Source: Candidatus Accumulibacter proximus (lineage in GTDB: Bacteria > Pseudomonadota > Gammaproteobacteria > Burkholderiales > Rhodocyclaceae). From it: 64,000 nucleotides of DNA. This document shows, one piece after another, positions 55,375 through 64,000 of the stretch (positions are counted from its first letter, which is position 1; each line of letters starts with the position of its first letter). The notes under the pieces are model-generated. The model did no database searches. It was not told where the DNA came from and saw only the letters and a program-made list of their open reading frames with translations. A program made the position numbers and the translations under genes. The stretch covers positions 124,001 through 188,000 of the forward strand of contig JADJMH010000012.1 in NCBI GenBank assembly GCA_016709675.1. The letters run 5' to 3'.

Positions 55375-55405
55375 GTTGGCCAATAATTGCGCCCTGTTGG
55401 CCAAC
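55375..55405. repeat. Inverted repeat GTTGGCCAA-N13-TTGGCCAAC
   Basis: Two exact copies, GTTGGCCAA at 55375-55383 and TTGGCCAAC at 55397-55405, face each other across 13 bases in the 241-bp spacer between rtcB and the small gene at 55453. Each half is itself a palindrome (TTGGCCAA), so this could be a regulator site or a transcript hairpin. A TTGACA lies 39 bp upstream but no clear -10 follows it. Confidence 0.45.
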
Positions 55406-55452
55406 CACGTGTCCGCCGTCGGTGTGGCGGGCCGTTTTTCTTGAGGTTCGTG

Positions 55453-55725
55453 ATGCGCTACCAGGTTTTCATGGAAGAAGAAGAAGGCGCCGATGGGACG
55501 GGAGAACTGGCGAATTTCGACCATCTGGATGAGGTCTGGGAGTTCATCCGCAGTCGCCTGCCGACTGGCGTCTTCAGTGATCGGCGTCTGGTCTGGGTCA
55601 AGGACCGAGAAGCCGCTGGCGACGTCTCGTTCTCCTTGACTGCCGAGCTGTGGGCAGAGCATTGCGAAACCCCGCTTGCCTTTGCGCGCTGTTTCAAGAT
55701 GTTTCTGACTTTCAAACACACCTAG
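55453..55725 (+). CDS. Small acidic hypothetical protein
   Basis: A 90-residue frame beginning MRYQVFMEEEEGADGTGELA with DHLDEVWEFIRSRLPTGVF in the middle and an aromatic C-terminus CFKMFLTFKHT. I do not recognise a family. It has no signal peptide or membrane segment. It lies 47 bp after an inverted repeat, and the base composition and codon use look normal for the window. It ends 100 bp before a convergent broken ptsN, so the two genes may terminate into each other. Confidence 0.6.
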   Translation: MRYQVFMEEEEGADGTGELANFDHLDEVWEFIRSRLPTGVFSDRRLVWVKDREAAGDVSFSLTAELWAEHCETPLAFARCFKMFLTFKHT

Positions 55726-55825
55726 ACTGGTCCGGCGCCGTTCTTCACCAGACCGACTCAGCGACCGGTTTCGCAAGGTACGCGAGTGCGAGGACAGCAC
55801 GCGAAACGTGGCGTGAGGGCCGCGC

Positions 55826-56249
55826 TCAGTCGGCTTGCCAGGCGGCGAAGGTCGCGCGAATCGCAGCCGCGTCAGGTGCGGCGGCCAGTTTTTCACGCAC
55901 CGCACGCTCGGAGAACATCTGAGCCAAGTCGGAGAGCAATTGCAGGTGCTGCTCGGTGGCGACTTCCGGCACCAGCAGGGCGAAGACCAGATTGACCGGC
56001 TTGCCATCCGGCGCATCGAAGTTCAACCGGAGCGGCCAGGCGGACGAAGGCACCGACCACCTGCTTGAGACCCTTGATGCGCCCGTGCGGAATCGCGACA
56101 CCGAGCCCAAGCCCGGTCGAGCCGAGCTTTTCACGTGAGAACAGGGTATCGAGCAGCAGGCCAACCTGCTCGAAGAGGCGCTTCTTGCTGCTCACATGGA
56201 GGTCAGCGACGACATTGTCCGACGTTAACAGTTTGGCAATCTGGTTCAT
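55826..56249 (-). pseudogene. ptsN: PTS EIIA-Ntr (PtsN) with an internal frameshift
   Basis: The 5' frame (from 56249) begins MNQIAKLLTSDNVVADLHVS and includes the phosphoryl-accepting site LGLGVAIPHGRIKGL. It breaks after FVRLAAPV near 56030 and continues one frame over as NFDAPDGKPVNLVFALLVPE ... FSERAVREKLAAAPDAAAIR. Removing one base in CCGGTTGAACTTCG restores a smooth reading (LAAPVNFDAPDGKPV). Without the shift this would be an ordinary 140-residue PtsN, which regulates nitrogen and potassium metabolism through KdpD and Trk in other bacteria. It may be a sequencing error; no rpoN, hpf or hprK flanks it. Confidence 0.85.
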
Positions 56250-56448
56250 GGCTTTGACGTGCAGGCAGAATAGGTAGGGCGCAAGCAGGGAAAGTGGTTA
56301 CCGGACATCAGGGTGCGCCGGATTATAGCTCGCTGCCGCAGCCCTGCTCATCTTCCCGGGGTTTTTTGCGCGGATGATCCGGGGCTGTTTACACCGTTTT
56401 TACATCGACTGCAGGACACTGCGCCACTTCCCTGATCGGAGAGATTGG

Positions 56449-57926
56449 GTGCTCGATTACTGGTTTCGCGCGCGCTATCCGATAGCTCTGGCCCTGTGTG
56501 CGCTGATCACGGCCCTGACCCTGCCGCTGCGCGGCTGGCTGGACTTGGCGAACATCGTGATGCTGTTTCTCCTCGTCGTGTTTGTCGCCGCCGTCAAACT
56601 GGGCCGAGGCCCGGCCGTCCTTGCTGCCTTTCTGAGCGTCGCCTTGTTCGACCTGTTCTTTGTCCCGCCACACCTGTCGTTCACGGTCGTCGATGCACAA
56701 TACCTGATCACCTTTGCCGTGATGCTGGCCGTTGGATTGATTACCTCGCACCTGGCGTCACACATCGCCGATCAAAATGAAGCCATCCTGTCGAAAGAAC
56801 GCGAAACGCGCATGCTGTATCAACTGGCGCGCGACCTCGGGGCTGCCCTGGCCCTCGAGCAGGTGGTTGACATCGTCGGCCGGTTCCTGCGCGCGCTCGA
56901 AATGGACAGCGCGGTGTTGATCAATGAAGGAAGCGCGGGACAGGAGGCGCTGACGATCCATGGCACCCTGCCCATCGGCGACAAGGCACGAGGTCTCGCC
57001 CTCACGGCGTATCGACAGAACACCGCTGTCAACGACGCAGACAGTGTGTTCCTGCCTCTTGCCGGCGCGACGCGCGCGCGTGGCGTTCTCGCCGTGGCCA
57101 GGACGCGCGGCGCGCTGCAGCCCGTCGTCGAAGCAGTCGCGTCCCTGTCGGGCATTGCCATTGAACGGATTCACTATGCCCAGATTGCGCAACAGAGCGA
57201 ACTCGAGGTGCAATCCGAGAAGTTGCGCTCGTCAATCCTCTCTTCTTGTCTCACGACCTGCGGACACCACTGACCAGCCTGGTCGGCCTGGCCGATACGC
57301 TCATCGATACCCTGTCCGACCGGCAGGCAGGCGCACCGGACAACGCCATCGAGACAGCCGGCATGTTGCGCGACCAGTCCCTCGCCATGCACCGGATGGT
57401 GACCAATCTGCTGGAGATGGCCCGACTTCAGTCGGGACGCGTGAGGCTCAACAAGCAGTGGCAACCGATCGATGACATTGTTGGATCGAGTGTGCGTCTG
57501 CTTGACGATATCCTGGCGGCACGACAGCTTGACATCGCACTACCCGCCGACCTTCCCTTGATCTGCTTTGACGCCGTGCTCATGGAACGTGTACTCTGCA
57601 ATCTGCTGGAGAATGCCGCAAAGTACTCAACCGCCGGTACGCCCATCGGTTTGACGGCGCGCGTTTGCCCTCCCAACCTGGAGGTGTCGGTGTGCAATGA
57701 GGGCGCTGGCTTCCCCCCCGATCGCCTCGATCAGGTCTTCGATCCCTTTGTGCGCGGTTTTCAGGAGCCGACGGTCGCGGGTACCGGCATCGGCCTGGCG
57801 GTCTGCCGCGCCATAGTCAGTGCCCATGGCGGCACCATCGCGGCAGAGAACGCGCTGGGCAAGGCCCGGGTGCGACTGACGCTGCCGCTGGGTACCCCGC
57901 CCGAGATGGAGGGAGACCTGTCGTGA
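56449..57926 (+). pseudogene. DUF4118 sensor histidine kinase (KdpD-like, no N-terminal Kdp domain) split by a frameshift
   Basis: From the GTG at 56449 (GGAGAG upstream) come four DUF4118 helices (residues about 8-105; RYPIALALCALITALTLPL, VVFVAAVKLGRGPAVLAAF, AQYLITFAVMLAVGLI), then a GAF domain (about 125-250). Near 57250 a missing T (expected TCTTTGTCT, seen TCTTGTCT) breaks the frame just before the H-box SHDLRTPLTSLVGL; the second frame continues through N-box LLENAAKYSTAG and AGTGIGLAVCRAIV. It lacks the KdpD and Usp N-terminal domains of true KdpD. Its regulator overlaps by GTGA. It could be a real break or a sequencing error. Confidence 0.85.
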
Positions 57927-58621
57927 GCGATCTGCCGATCAGCGTCGTGGTGGTCGAGGACAACCCGGAAATCCGGCGTTTCGTCTCCGACGCCGTCCGC
58001 AAGTCAGGCTGTATGGCGTCCGAGACCGCGACTGCCCGCGCCGGGCTTGAAGCCGTTGCGGCGGGGGATGTCCATCTCGTCATTCTCGATCTCGGCCTGC
58101 CCGACATGAACGGCATCGACTTCATTCGCGAACTGCGGCTGTGGTCTTCACTGCCAATCCTGATTCTCTCGGCCCGTACGGCCGAACACGACAAGATCGA
58201 GGCCCTCGATGCCGGTGCCGACGACTACCTGACCAAGCCTTTCGGTGTGGGCGAGTTACTCGCCAGGGTTCGTGTCCTGCTGCGTCGGCGCAGCCCGACC
58301 GGCGAAGCCGTCACGACCTATCGCTTCGGCGAGCTTGAGGTCGATATCGCGCGCCACACCGTCCGGCGTGCCGGAGAGGATATTCACCTGACGCAGATCG
58401 AACACCGCCTGCTCGCCGTAATGCTGGCCAACGCCGGCAAGGTACTGACGCACAGGCATCTGATGGAGGAGGTATGGGGCCCTGGACATGCAGAACAGGA
58501 GCACTACGTGCGCATCTATATTCGTCGCCTGCGGCAGAAACTTGAACGCAATCCGACCCAACCACGCCACTTGCTGACCGAGACCGGTATCGGCTACCGT
58601 TTTCAGCCGGGGGTGAGATGA
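57923..58621 (+). CDS. KdpE-like OmpR-family response regulator
   Basis: A 232-residue regulator from a GTG that overlaps the kinase stop. The receiver has phosphoacceptor Asp56 in VILDLGLPDMNG, Thr/Ser in LSARTAEHDK and Lys in YLTKPF; the winged-helix output domain ends YIRRLRQKLERNPTQPRHLLTETGIGYRF, typical of KdpE. It should control potassium-transport genes. Its last codons overlap the start of a ruined trkH by 4 bp (ATGA), so its normal target operon seems to be the one immediately downstream. Confidence 0.94.
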   Translation: MSDLPISVVVVEDNPEIRRFVSDAVRKSGCMASETATARAGLEAVAAGDVHLVILDLGLPDMNGIDFIRELRLWSSLPILILSARTAEHDKIEALDAGADDYLTKPFGVGELLARVRVLLRRRSPTGEAVTTYRFGELEVDIARHTVRRAGEDIHLTQIEHRLLAVMLANAGKVLTHRHLMEEVWGPGHAEQEHYVRIYIRRLRQKLERNPTQPRHLLTETGIGYRFQPGVR

Positions 58622-59354
58622 AGCGCTACTACCCGGTCATCCGTGTCGTCGGTGTGTTGGTCCTGGGCTTTGCCTTGCTCTCCTGGTCCGCTGCTCTTCT
58701 CCTGGTGCAGGTGGCGCCACAGCCTAGGCGTTTTGTTCCGGGGGTGGTGGGGGACCTGCCGGACGGCTTCTCCTGGTGTCTGGTGGGGATCCGTTTGCGC
58801 TGCCTCTGGCTTGTTTCGGCGGTCTCGCGGCATCCTCCAACCTCCTGTCACTGAGCTGGTCTGGCTTGGCGGTATGGGGCTGATCGTTCTCGCGGTAGCC
58901 ATCCTGCCCTTGCTCGGCATCGGCGGTCGCCAGATGTTCAAGGGAAACCCGATAAGCTAGAGGTTGTGGGTGGTCTATGCCGGCATTACCGTGCTCGCGG
59001 CACCACTGGGCCGGCATGACTGGTTCGACGCTGTGGTGCACGCTTTCAGCACCATGGGCCTCGGCGGCTTTTCACCGCCGTTTCGGCTTCTGGAACTCGC
59101 CGCAATCGGGGTTTCCGTCTTCGTTTGGGGGACCCGGTCTTTCCCCAGGCGCCTGCCTTCAATGTCATTTCCTGCGTACGCGGCTGTTCAATCTGTGGCC
59201 TTTTTCGCGCCATTGTGGATGCTCTTCCGGGCCGCGGCGCGGACGGGCGACGCTGACACTTCAGATCTGGGTCTGCAGCTTCGCCATGCTGCTTGGTCGT
59301 CTGGAAATATTTACCCTGCTGGTGGTACTGACGCCGGCCTTCTGGCGCCGATAG
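58618..59354 (+). pseudogene. trkH: Potassium-uptake protein TrkH, degraded by multiple deletions and frameshifts
   Basis: The frame starts MKRYYPVIRVVGVLVLGFAL, the TrkH N-terminus, then frays into unrelated residues. TrkH pieces reappear in other frames: TELVWLGGMGLIVLAVAILP and GIGGRQMF (58848-58945), WVVYAGITVLAA and DAVVHAFSTMGLGGFSPP (58966-59080), and finally WVCSFAMLLGRLEIFTLLVV with LTPAFWRR at the end. Intact TrkH genes are about 1450 bp; here 737 bp remain. The selectivity-filter pieces are still readable, so the loss is recent. Single-base error cannot explain the missing half. Confidence 0.88.
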
Positions 59355-59394
59355 CCCTAAACTAGCGACATGAACGCCGATCGCTTCCTTGCGC

Positions 59395-60492
59395 ATGGCC
59401 GATAGCCCGCTGCAGGCCCGCCTGCGGCTTCGCCGCCGGCGCCGCCTGCGCGAATCCGACGTGCGCGTCGCCGGGCAACTGCAGCGCATCATCGTTCGCA
59501 TCGTCTGGGCGGGCTTGGTGGTGGTGATCCTGATCGGTCTCGGCACACTTGGCTTCCACGAGATTGCCGGTGACAACGCGGACTGGTCGGATGCGCTCTA
59601 CATGACGCTGATCACCATCTCGACGGTGGGCTATGGCGAAATAGTCCCTCTCCATACGATCAGCGAACGGCTGTTTGCCGGTCTGGTCGCGATTGCCGGC
59701 CTCGGCGCGCTGACCTTTCTATTCACCAGCCTGTCAGTGTTCTTCCTCGAGAAGGACCTTGATCTTTCCCTGCGGAGACGACGGATGGAAAAACGGATTC
59801 AAAAACTGCGGCAGCATTTCATCATTTGCGGTTTCGGGCGAGTTGGTCGGAGTGTCGCGCGGGAACTCCACAACACCGGCCGTCACTACGTCGCCATTGA
59901 CATCGAAGCTGATCGCTTCGAGGAGAACCTCGACAAGTTTCCCGGTCTGCTCCACCTGCAGGGGGACGCTTCCGACGACGATCTGCTCGAAGCGGCCGAC
60001 ATCGAGGACGCCCGCGGGCTGTTTGCGGTCACCGGCGACGACTCACGCAATCTGATGATCATCATCACCGCCAGACAGCTCAATCCCAACCTGCGGATTG
60101 TCGCCCGCGCCCAGGAACTGCGCAACGTCGAGAAGATGAGTCGGGCGGGCGCCGACACGGTGATTTCGCCTGATTTCACCGGTGGCACCCGCCTGGCTTC
60201 GGCGATGGTCAGACCGCACGTCGTCGGCTTCCTTGACGAGATGATCCGTTCCGACAAGAACGTACGGGTGGAAGAGGTACCGGTTCCCGCCAATTTTCCG
60301 CCGACCCGAGTCGGCGACCTGCGTCTGCGCAGTCCCGACTATATCCTGCTCGCCTTGCGCGAGGGCGATGGAGCCTGGGTATTCAATCCCAAGGTTGACC
60401 ACGTCATCCACGCCGGCAATACGATCATCGCCATGGCGAGCCCTTCCGGGCGTGCCCAGATCAAGGCGCACCTGATCGAAAAGATGGGCTGA
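59395..60492 (+). CDS. Two-helix potassium channel with RCK (TrkA-N/TrkA-C) domains
   Basis: A 365-residue channel: after a basic N-terminus, two helices (about 33-55 and 92-112) flank the selectivity filter TVGYG (77-81, in ITISTVGYGEIVP). A TrkA-N Rossmann domain (FIICGFGRVGRSVARELHNT) and a TrkA-C domain (VGDLRLRSPDYILLALREG) follow. It resembles MthK/Kch-type K+ channels. It starts 41 bp after the TrkH ruin and is the only intact K+ transport protein of this module, so potassium flow here has changed from TrkH-type uptake to a channel. Confidence 0.94.
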   Translation: MADSPLQARLRLRRRRRLRESDVRVAGQLQRIIVRIVWAGLVVVILIGLGTLGFHEIAGDNADWSDALYMTLITISTVGYGEIVPLHTISERLFAGLVAIAGLGALTFLFTSLSVFFLEKDLDLSLRRRRMEKRIQKLRQHFIICGFGRVGRSVARELHNTGRHYVAIDIEADRFEENLDKFPGLLHLQGDASDDDLLEAADIEDARGLFAVTGDDSRNLMIIITARQLNPNLRIVARAQELRNVEKMSRAGADTVISPDFTGGTRLASAMVRPHVVGFLDEMIRSDKNVRVEEVPVPANFPPTRVGDLRLRSPDYILLALREGDGAWVFNPKVDHVIHAGNTIIAMASPSGRAQIKAHLIEKMG

Positions 60493-60537
60493 CGACTCCT
60501 CGCAGTCGCCCGACCGCTCGTCGAGGCGGCTTTGATC

Positions 60538-60909
60538 TCAGGTCATCGAATGCAGACCAAAGACGTTGCCCTCGGTATCCACGGCCAGAGCGCAGAAACC
60601 GTATTCGCCAATCGAGAACTTTTCGCGGCAGATGCGGCCGCCGGCCTTGACGACTCGCGCGGCTTCGACCGCGCAGTCCTCGCAGCCAAAATACACCAGC
60701 GTGCTGTTGCCTCCCGACGGCATCCCTTCCATCCTGACCAGCGAACCCGAGGCACCGCCCTGCCCCATCTGCATCGGAAAAGCGAACATCTCCACGCCAG
60801 GGCTGTTGAGCGCTTCTAGTTTGACGCCAAGAACGGATTCATAGAAAGACTTGGCGCGCGCCATCTCCTGCACGTAGATTTCAAACCAGCGAACCGGATT
60901 TTCGTTCAT
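60538..60909 (-). CDS. VOC-superfamily (glyoxalase/dioxygenase-like) protein
   Basis: A 123-residue protein with GGAGATAC before its ATG. The paired beta-alpha-beta modules start WFEIYVQEMARAKSFYESVL and STLVYFGCEDCAVEAARVVK, typical of small VOC proteins such as those related to YdcJ/PhnB-like lyases. Metal-binding Glu and His residues are suggested by the end of each module (EMFAF, NVFGLHS). The substrate is unknown. It sits between the K+ channel gene, which converges on it, and the kinase gene. Confidence 0.88.
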   Translation of the reverse strand: MNENPVRWFEIYVQEMARAKSFYESVLGVKLEALNSPGVEMFAFPMQMGQGGASGSLVRMEGMPSGGNSTLVYFGCEDCAVEAARVVKAGGRICREKFSIGEYGFCALAVDTEGNVFGLHSMT

Positions 60910-60961
60910 TCTGTATCTCCTTTTTGGCAACCAGAGCCGTTGATATTTGGTTCGGGCAGAG

Positions 60962-62350
60962 TCAGGCCGGCGCCAGTGGCAGGCTCAGGGTAAAGACTGC
61001 ACCGCCCTCGGTCCGGTTCGCCGCTTCCAGGCGACCGCCGTGCCGTTCGACAATGCCATAGCTGATCGACAGACCCAGCCCGGTCCCCTGCCCAACCGGT
61101 TTGGTTGTGAAGAACGGGTCGAACAGACGCGAGAGGTTCGCCGACGCTATCCCCGGTCCGTTGTCTGCGAAGTGCACCCGGATCGTCCCCTCGCACACTT
61201 CAGCACTGATGTCGAGCGCCGGCGATTCGCCACCGACAGTGGCGTCACGGGCGTTCTGCACGAGGTTCATCAGGACCTGCTGCATCTGGCCGGAAGACCC
61301 GATAACCAGCAACTCGCTGGGCAAGTCGACATTCACCTGGAAGTTGCGCGGCCCGGCACGAACCACCCAGCGCACTGCCCGCGCGACGACCTCAGACAGG
61401 TTGAACGACTCGTCGGCACTGCGGTCGACCGCCGAGAATCGCTTCAGTCCGTCGACGATGTCGCGCGTGCGCTCGGCGCCCTCGGTCATGCCGTCGAGCA
61501 GTGGCGTCAGGTCGGCCATGATGCGGTCGATACGCAATTCCTGGCGCAATCCTTCGGTTTCCGGCGATCGCAGGCACTGTTCCGAGTGCACCGCCTCGAG
61601 ATAAGTCTGCAGGCGCGTGGCGTAGCGTCGGATGGCCAGCACGTTGCCGAGAACGAAGCTGATCGGATTGTTCAGCTCGTGTGCCACACCGGCGACCAGG
61701 CGACCAAGCGAAGCCATCTTCTCGGCCTGCAGAAGCTGCTGCTGAGTGCGCTTGAGATCCTCGTGCGCCTGTCGCAGCGCGTGATAGGCACGGCGCAGTT
61801 CGCCGACCGGGCGGCCGGTCAACACCATCCCGACCAGCTTGCCTGTTCCCGAGAGCCGTGGCGTACAGTTCAGCGAGACCGGCAGCGGGCTGCCATCGCG
61901 ACCACTGATCAGCAGCTCGCAATCCTGGACGTTCGCCGGGCGGGCGGCCGAAAAGAAGTCGCGTACGCGCTGCCTTGAGGCCTGATCGGCGAAGAGGTCG
62001 CAGAGCGGTCGCCCGCGCAGGCCAGTCTCGTCCAGGCCGATGAAGCGTCGCAGCGAATCATTGACCTCCTGGATCGCGCCATGCCGGTTGCACACGATGA
62101 GGATGTCCGACATCGACGCCAGAACGCTTTCGATGAACTGCTGCGATTCCTCGAGCGCGGCGTTCTTCTGCTCGAGGACCACCTCGTACTGGAGAAGGTC
62201 GTTGTACACCTCGTCCATCTTGCGAATCACCTCGACCCAGACCGTCTCGTCCACGCCGTCCAGTGCCGACTGCGGTTCCGGCAGCCGCGCATCGGGCGCG
62301 ACCAGCGAAGGCCTCGGCAGACGCTTAATCGGTAAGCCGGTGCGGGCCAT
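60962..62350 (-). CDS. PAS histidine kinase resembling HoxJ/HupT hydrogenase-sensing kinases
   Basis: From the ATG at 62350 this is 462 residues; upstream in-frame codons exist to 62473 and the true start is uncertain. The distinctive N-terminal ETVWVEVIRKMDEVYNDLLQYEV leads into a PAS domain (SQQFIESVLASMSDILIVCN onwards), then a kinase core with VAHELNNPISFVLGNV, NLVQNARDATVG, DNGPGI and GTGLGLSIS. This is the layout of HoxJ/HupT, soluble kinases that act with a regulatory hydrogenase to control uptake hydrogenase. It is divergent from a NiFe-hydrogenase small subunit 511 bp away. The regulator (HoxA/HupR type) is not in the window. Confidence 0.85.
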   Translation of the reverse strand: MARTGLPIKRLPRPSLVAPDARLPEPQSALDGVDETVWVEVIRKMDEVYNDLLQYEVVLEQKNAALEESQQFIESVLASMSDILIVCNRHGAIQEVNDSLRRFIGLDETGLRGRPLCDLFADQASRQRVRDFFSAARPANVQDCELLISGRDGSPLPVSLNCTPRLSGTGKLVGMVLTGRPVGELRRAYHALRQAHEDLKRTQQQLLQAEKMASLGRLVAGVAHELNNPISFVLGNVLAIRRYATRLQTYLEAVHSEQCLRSPETEGLRQELRIDRIMADLTPLLDGMTEGAERTRDIVDGLKRFSAVDRSADESFNLSEVVARAVRWVVRAGPRNFQVNVDLPSELLVIGSSGQMQQVLMNLVQNARDATVGGESPALDISAEVCEGTIRVHFADNGPGIASANLSRLFDPFFTTKPVGQGTGLGLSISYGIVERHGGRLEAANRTEGGAVFTLSLPLAPA

Positions 62351-62507
62351 CGGGCGGCAGACCAAGACTGGCACAGACAGCAACAACTGGCGCCTGACGC
62401 GGGCGACCGCCCGCTGCCGAACGCCGTTGGTGGCCATAACGCAGCTCGTAGCCGGTGATCCGGGCCACGGCAAGTCTGCGTTTGAGAGGGAGGATCGGGC
62501 GGCTCAT

Positions 62508-62861
62508 GCGTTGATCGTAGAGACAATCGCTGCCCGTTGCAAGGTTGCCGCGATCGCGGAGCGGATCGCGAGGTCAGTGGCGGTGACCCGCAGTCCCTGG
62601 AGGAGGCAGGCACTATCGGCAGCCGTTGCGCGACGGCACAAGTGTCGCTCGACCGCGCTGCAAAGCAAGTTTCCACTTGCTGCCCAAGGCGCAAAGAAAG
62701 ATTTCCTCCCGCTCTGCTGGCATAAACTGATGTCTTTGTTTTCAATATACATTTCAATCTGGCACGGTTCTTGTGTGCATCGGCGTTAGGGAATGCACAC
62801 GCGCTCCCTGACGTGCCGGGGAAAACCTCCCGACCAGCGGTCGGACGACGAGAGAGGGAAG
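62508..62861. promoter_or_regulatory. Upstream region of the hydrogenase gene
   Basis: This 354-bp gap separates the minus-strand kinase coding area from the hydrogenase start. The stretch 62700-62770 is AT-rich relative to the surroundings and holds a sigma-54-like promoter (listed separately). No protein-coding frame with a recognisable product was seen. Activator-binding sites of the HoxA/HupR (NtrC) type would be expected further upstream, but I could not identify one by eye. Confidence 0.5.
62760..62775 (+). promoter_or_regulatory. Sigma-54-like -24/-12 promoter
   Basis: TGGCACG (62760-62766), four bases, then TTGTG (62771-62775) matches the sigma-54 consensus TGGCACG-N4-TTGCW except at the second base of the -12 pair (T for C). 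The start would fall near 62786, leaving about 75 bases before the hydrogenase ATG. Uptake hydrogenase operons are sigma-54-dependent in Ralstonia and related bacteria. Confidence 0.6.
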
Positions 62862-64000
62862 ATGAAAATGGCAAATACCAGTCTGCTGAAGCTGGAAGGG
62901 GATTCGCGCATTGCTGCGACAAGCGAACGACTCGGCATGCCGCGGCGCGAATTTCTGCAGTTCTGCGCCACCGTGGCAGCCGGCCTTGGCTTGCCGCAGG
63001 GGGCGGATGCAGCAGTAGCAGAGGCGCTCGCCACCAAGAAGCGTCCATCGGTGATCTGGCTGCACTTCCAGGAATGTACCGGCTGCACCGAGTCCATGCT
63101 GCGGGCCGAGCATCCAACGCTCGAAAAGCTGATTCTCGACGTCATCTCGCTCGACTACCACGAGACGCTGTTTGCTGCCGCCGGTCATCAGGCCGAACAG
63201 GCGCGCAAGACGGCCATGGCCGAGAACAAGGGCAGCTACCTGCTGGTCGTCGAAGGCGCCATCCCAACCCGCGACGGCGGCATCTACTGCAAGGTCGGCG
63301 GCCAGACCGCCATCGACCTGACCAAGGAATGCGCCGCCGACGCGGCAGCGGTGATCGCCATCGGCTCCTGTGCGAGCTGGGGCGGCATGCCAGCCACCGA
63401 CCCTAACCCAACCGGAGCTTCCGGCGTCGCAACGGTGCTCGGCAAACCGGTGGTCACGATTCCCGGTTGCCCGCCAAACCCCTATAACTTCCTGTCCACG
63501 GTCGTGCACTTCCTGACCTTTGGCAGCCTGCCGCCAGTCGATGGACTCGGCCGGCCGACATTTGCCTACTCGCGCCTGATCCACGAAAACTGCGAGCGTC
63601 GGGCTCATTTCGATGCCGGTCGTTTCGTCATCGAATTCGGGGATGAAGGGCACCGCAAGGGCTACTGCCTCTACAAGGTCGGCTGCAAGGGCCCTGAGAC
63701 CTACGCCAACTGCCCGACGGTCCTCTTCGGTGACGCTGGCGCCGGCACTTGGCCGGTTGGCTGCGGCTGTCCCTGCATTGGCTGCACCGAACAGGGTGTC
63801 GGTTTCAGCAAGCCGATCCACATGCTGGCCAAGGTAAAGAACGCCGAACCCCCGCAGCAGTACCCGCGCATCGTCGAAGAGCAAGGCATCGGTGCGACGC
63901 TCGGCTCGGCGGCCATTCTTGCGGCGGTCGCCGGTGCTGCCGCCGGTGGCACGGCCATGGTCGCACGCAATCTGGGCCTTTCGCACAAGGCTGAGGAAGC
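62862..64000 (+). CDS. NiFe-hydrogenase small subunit, Tat-exported (3' end beyond window)
   Basis: From the ATG at 62862 (AGAGAGGGAAG upstream) about 379 codons run to the right edge. The Tat motif is MPRREFLQFCA (Arg28-Arg29). Iron-sulfur ligands start with ECTGC (Cys72, Cys75), followed by IGSCASWGG, IPGCPPNP, GYCLYKVGCKGPETYANCP and GCGCPCIGCTEQG; the C-terminal hydrophobic segment AAILAAVAGAAAGGTAM is the membrane anchor. The gap residue in ECTGC is Gly, whereas oxygen-tolerant enzymes have a Cys there (ECTCC), so a conventional O2-sensitive group 1 enzyme is predicted. The large subunit should follow beyond the window. Confidence 0.95.
   Translation, partial: MKMANTSLLKLEGDSRIAATSERLGMPRREFLQFCATVAAGLGLPQGADAAVAEALATKKRPSVIWLHFQECTGCTESMLRAEHPTLEKLILDVISLDYHETLFAAAGHQAEQARKTAMAENKGSYLLVVEGAIPTRDGGIYCKVGGQTAIDLTKECAADAAAVIAIGSCASWGGMPATDPNPTGASGVATVLGKPVVTIPGCPPNPYNFLSTVVHFLTFGSLPPVDGLGRPTFAYSRLIHENCERRAHFDAGRFVIEFGDEGHRKGYCLYKVGCKGPETYANCPTVLFGDAGAGTWPVGCGCPCIGCTEQGVGFSKPIHMLAKVKNAEPPQQYPRIVEEQGIGATLGSAAILAAVAGAAAGGTAMVARNLGLSHKAEE

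Noticed and set aside
62325..62507. A 60-codon minus-strand frame overlapping the start of the HoxJ-like gene
   Set aside because: It has no recognisable product and overlaps the kinase N-terminus out of frame; it could be the remains of an alternative N-terminus, but the evidence is too thin to annotate.

Overview
The window is a high-GC, densely coded bacterial chromosome segment. Gene content suggests a Betaproteobacterium of the Rhodocyclales type: a TamA outer-membrane factor, a FinR/Fpr-like divergent pair, CcmE and PtsN relatives, a HoxJ/HupT-like kinase beside a NiFe-hydrogenase small subunit, and FixJ-style two-component systems. An Accumulibacter-like organism is my guess, not something the sequence proves. 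I saw no rRNA, tRNA, CRISPR array, insertion sequence or phage gene.

Layout. (1) 1-15.5 kb, minus strand: partial tamA, an MFS exporter, then an ion-homeostasis block of a Ca2+-type P-type ATPase, a CaCA antiporter, a universal stress protein (Usp) and two CPA2 antiporters with TrkA-N domains, then a second Usp and TerC, many joined by ATGA overlaps. Upstream lie an M20 peptidase and the orphan tail of a penicillin-binding protein. (2) 15.7-18.7 kb, plus strand: a lone receiver protein, then a PAS histidine kinase and a FixJ/NarL regulator. (3) 18.9-39.0 kb, plus strand: a long envelope cluster with two CTAGR sulfatase-fold enzymes, a periplasmic HAD hydrolase, a parvulin lipoprotein, DUF1269, a CcoQ-like miniprotein, a YiaW/YiaV/TolC-type export set, a SYLF protein, a large glycine-tailed lipoprotein, two beta-propeller proteins, an outer-membrane barrel, a DUF3313 lipoprotein and a CPA2 antiporter. 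(4) 39.2-51.2 kb, minus strand: a frameshifted class A PBP, RecD2, an FmdB zinc ribbon, a GGDEF-EAL protein, a radical SAM protein with a patatin-like lipase, and a FinR-like LysR regulator. (5) 51.3-60.5 kb, mainly plus strand: fpr, ettA, rtcB, a small unknown, a frameshifted ptsN (minus strand), and a potassium module of DUF4118 kinase (frameshifted), KdpE-like regulator, wrecked trkH and a TVGYG potassium channel. (6) 60.5-64 kb: a VOC protein and HoxJ-like kinase on the minus strand, then a NiFe-hydrogenase small subunit with a sigma-54-like promoter, cut by the window edge.

The most unusual property is the density of gene remnants: pieces of BI-1, YqaA, CcmE, a PBP tail, MarC, a proton ATPase and TrkH, most of them membrane or envelope genes, plus four further genes split by a single-base frameshift. 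Several remnants are joined directly to each other or to the start codon of an intact gene. The best candidate for an undescribed functional system is the 18.9-37.7 kb envelope cluster. The patatin/radical SAM pair is a second, smaller candidate.
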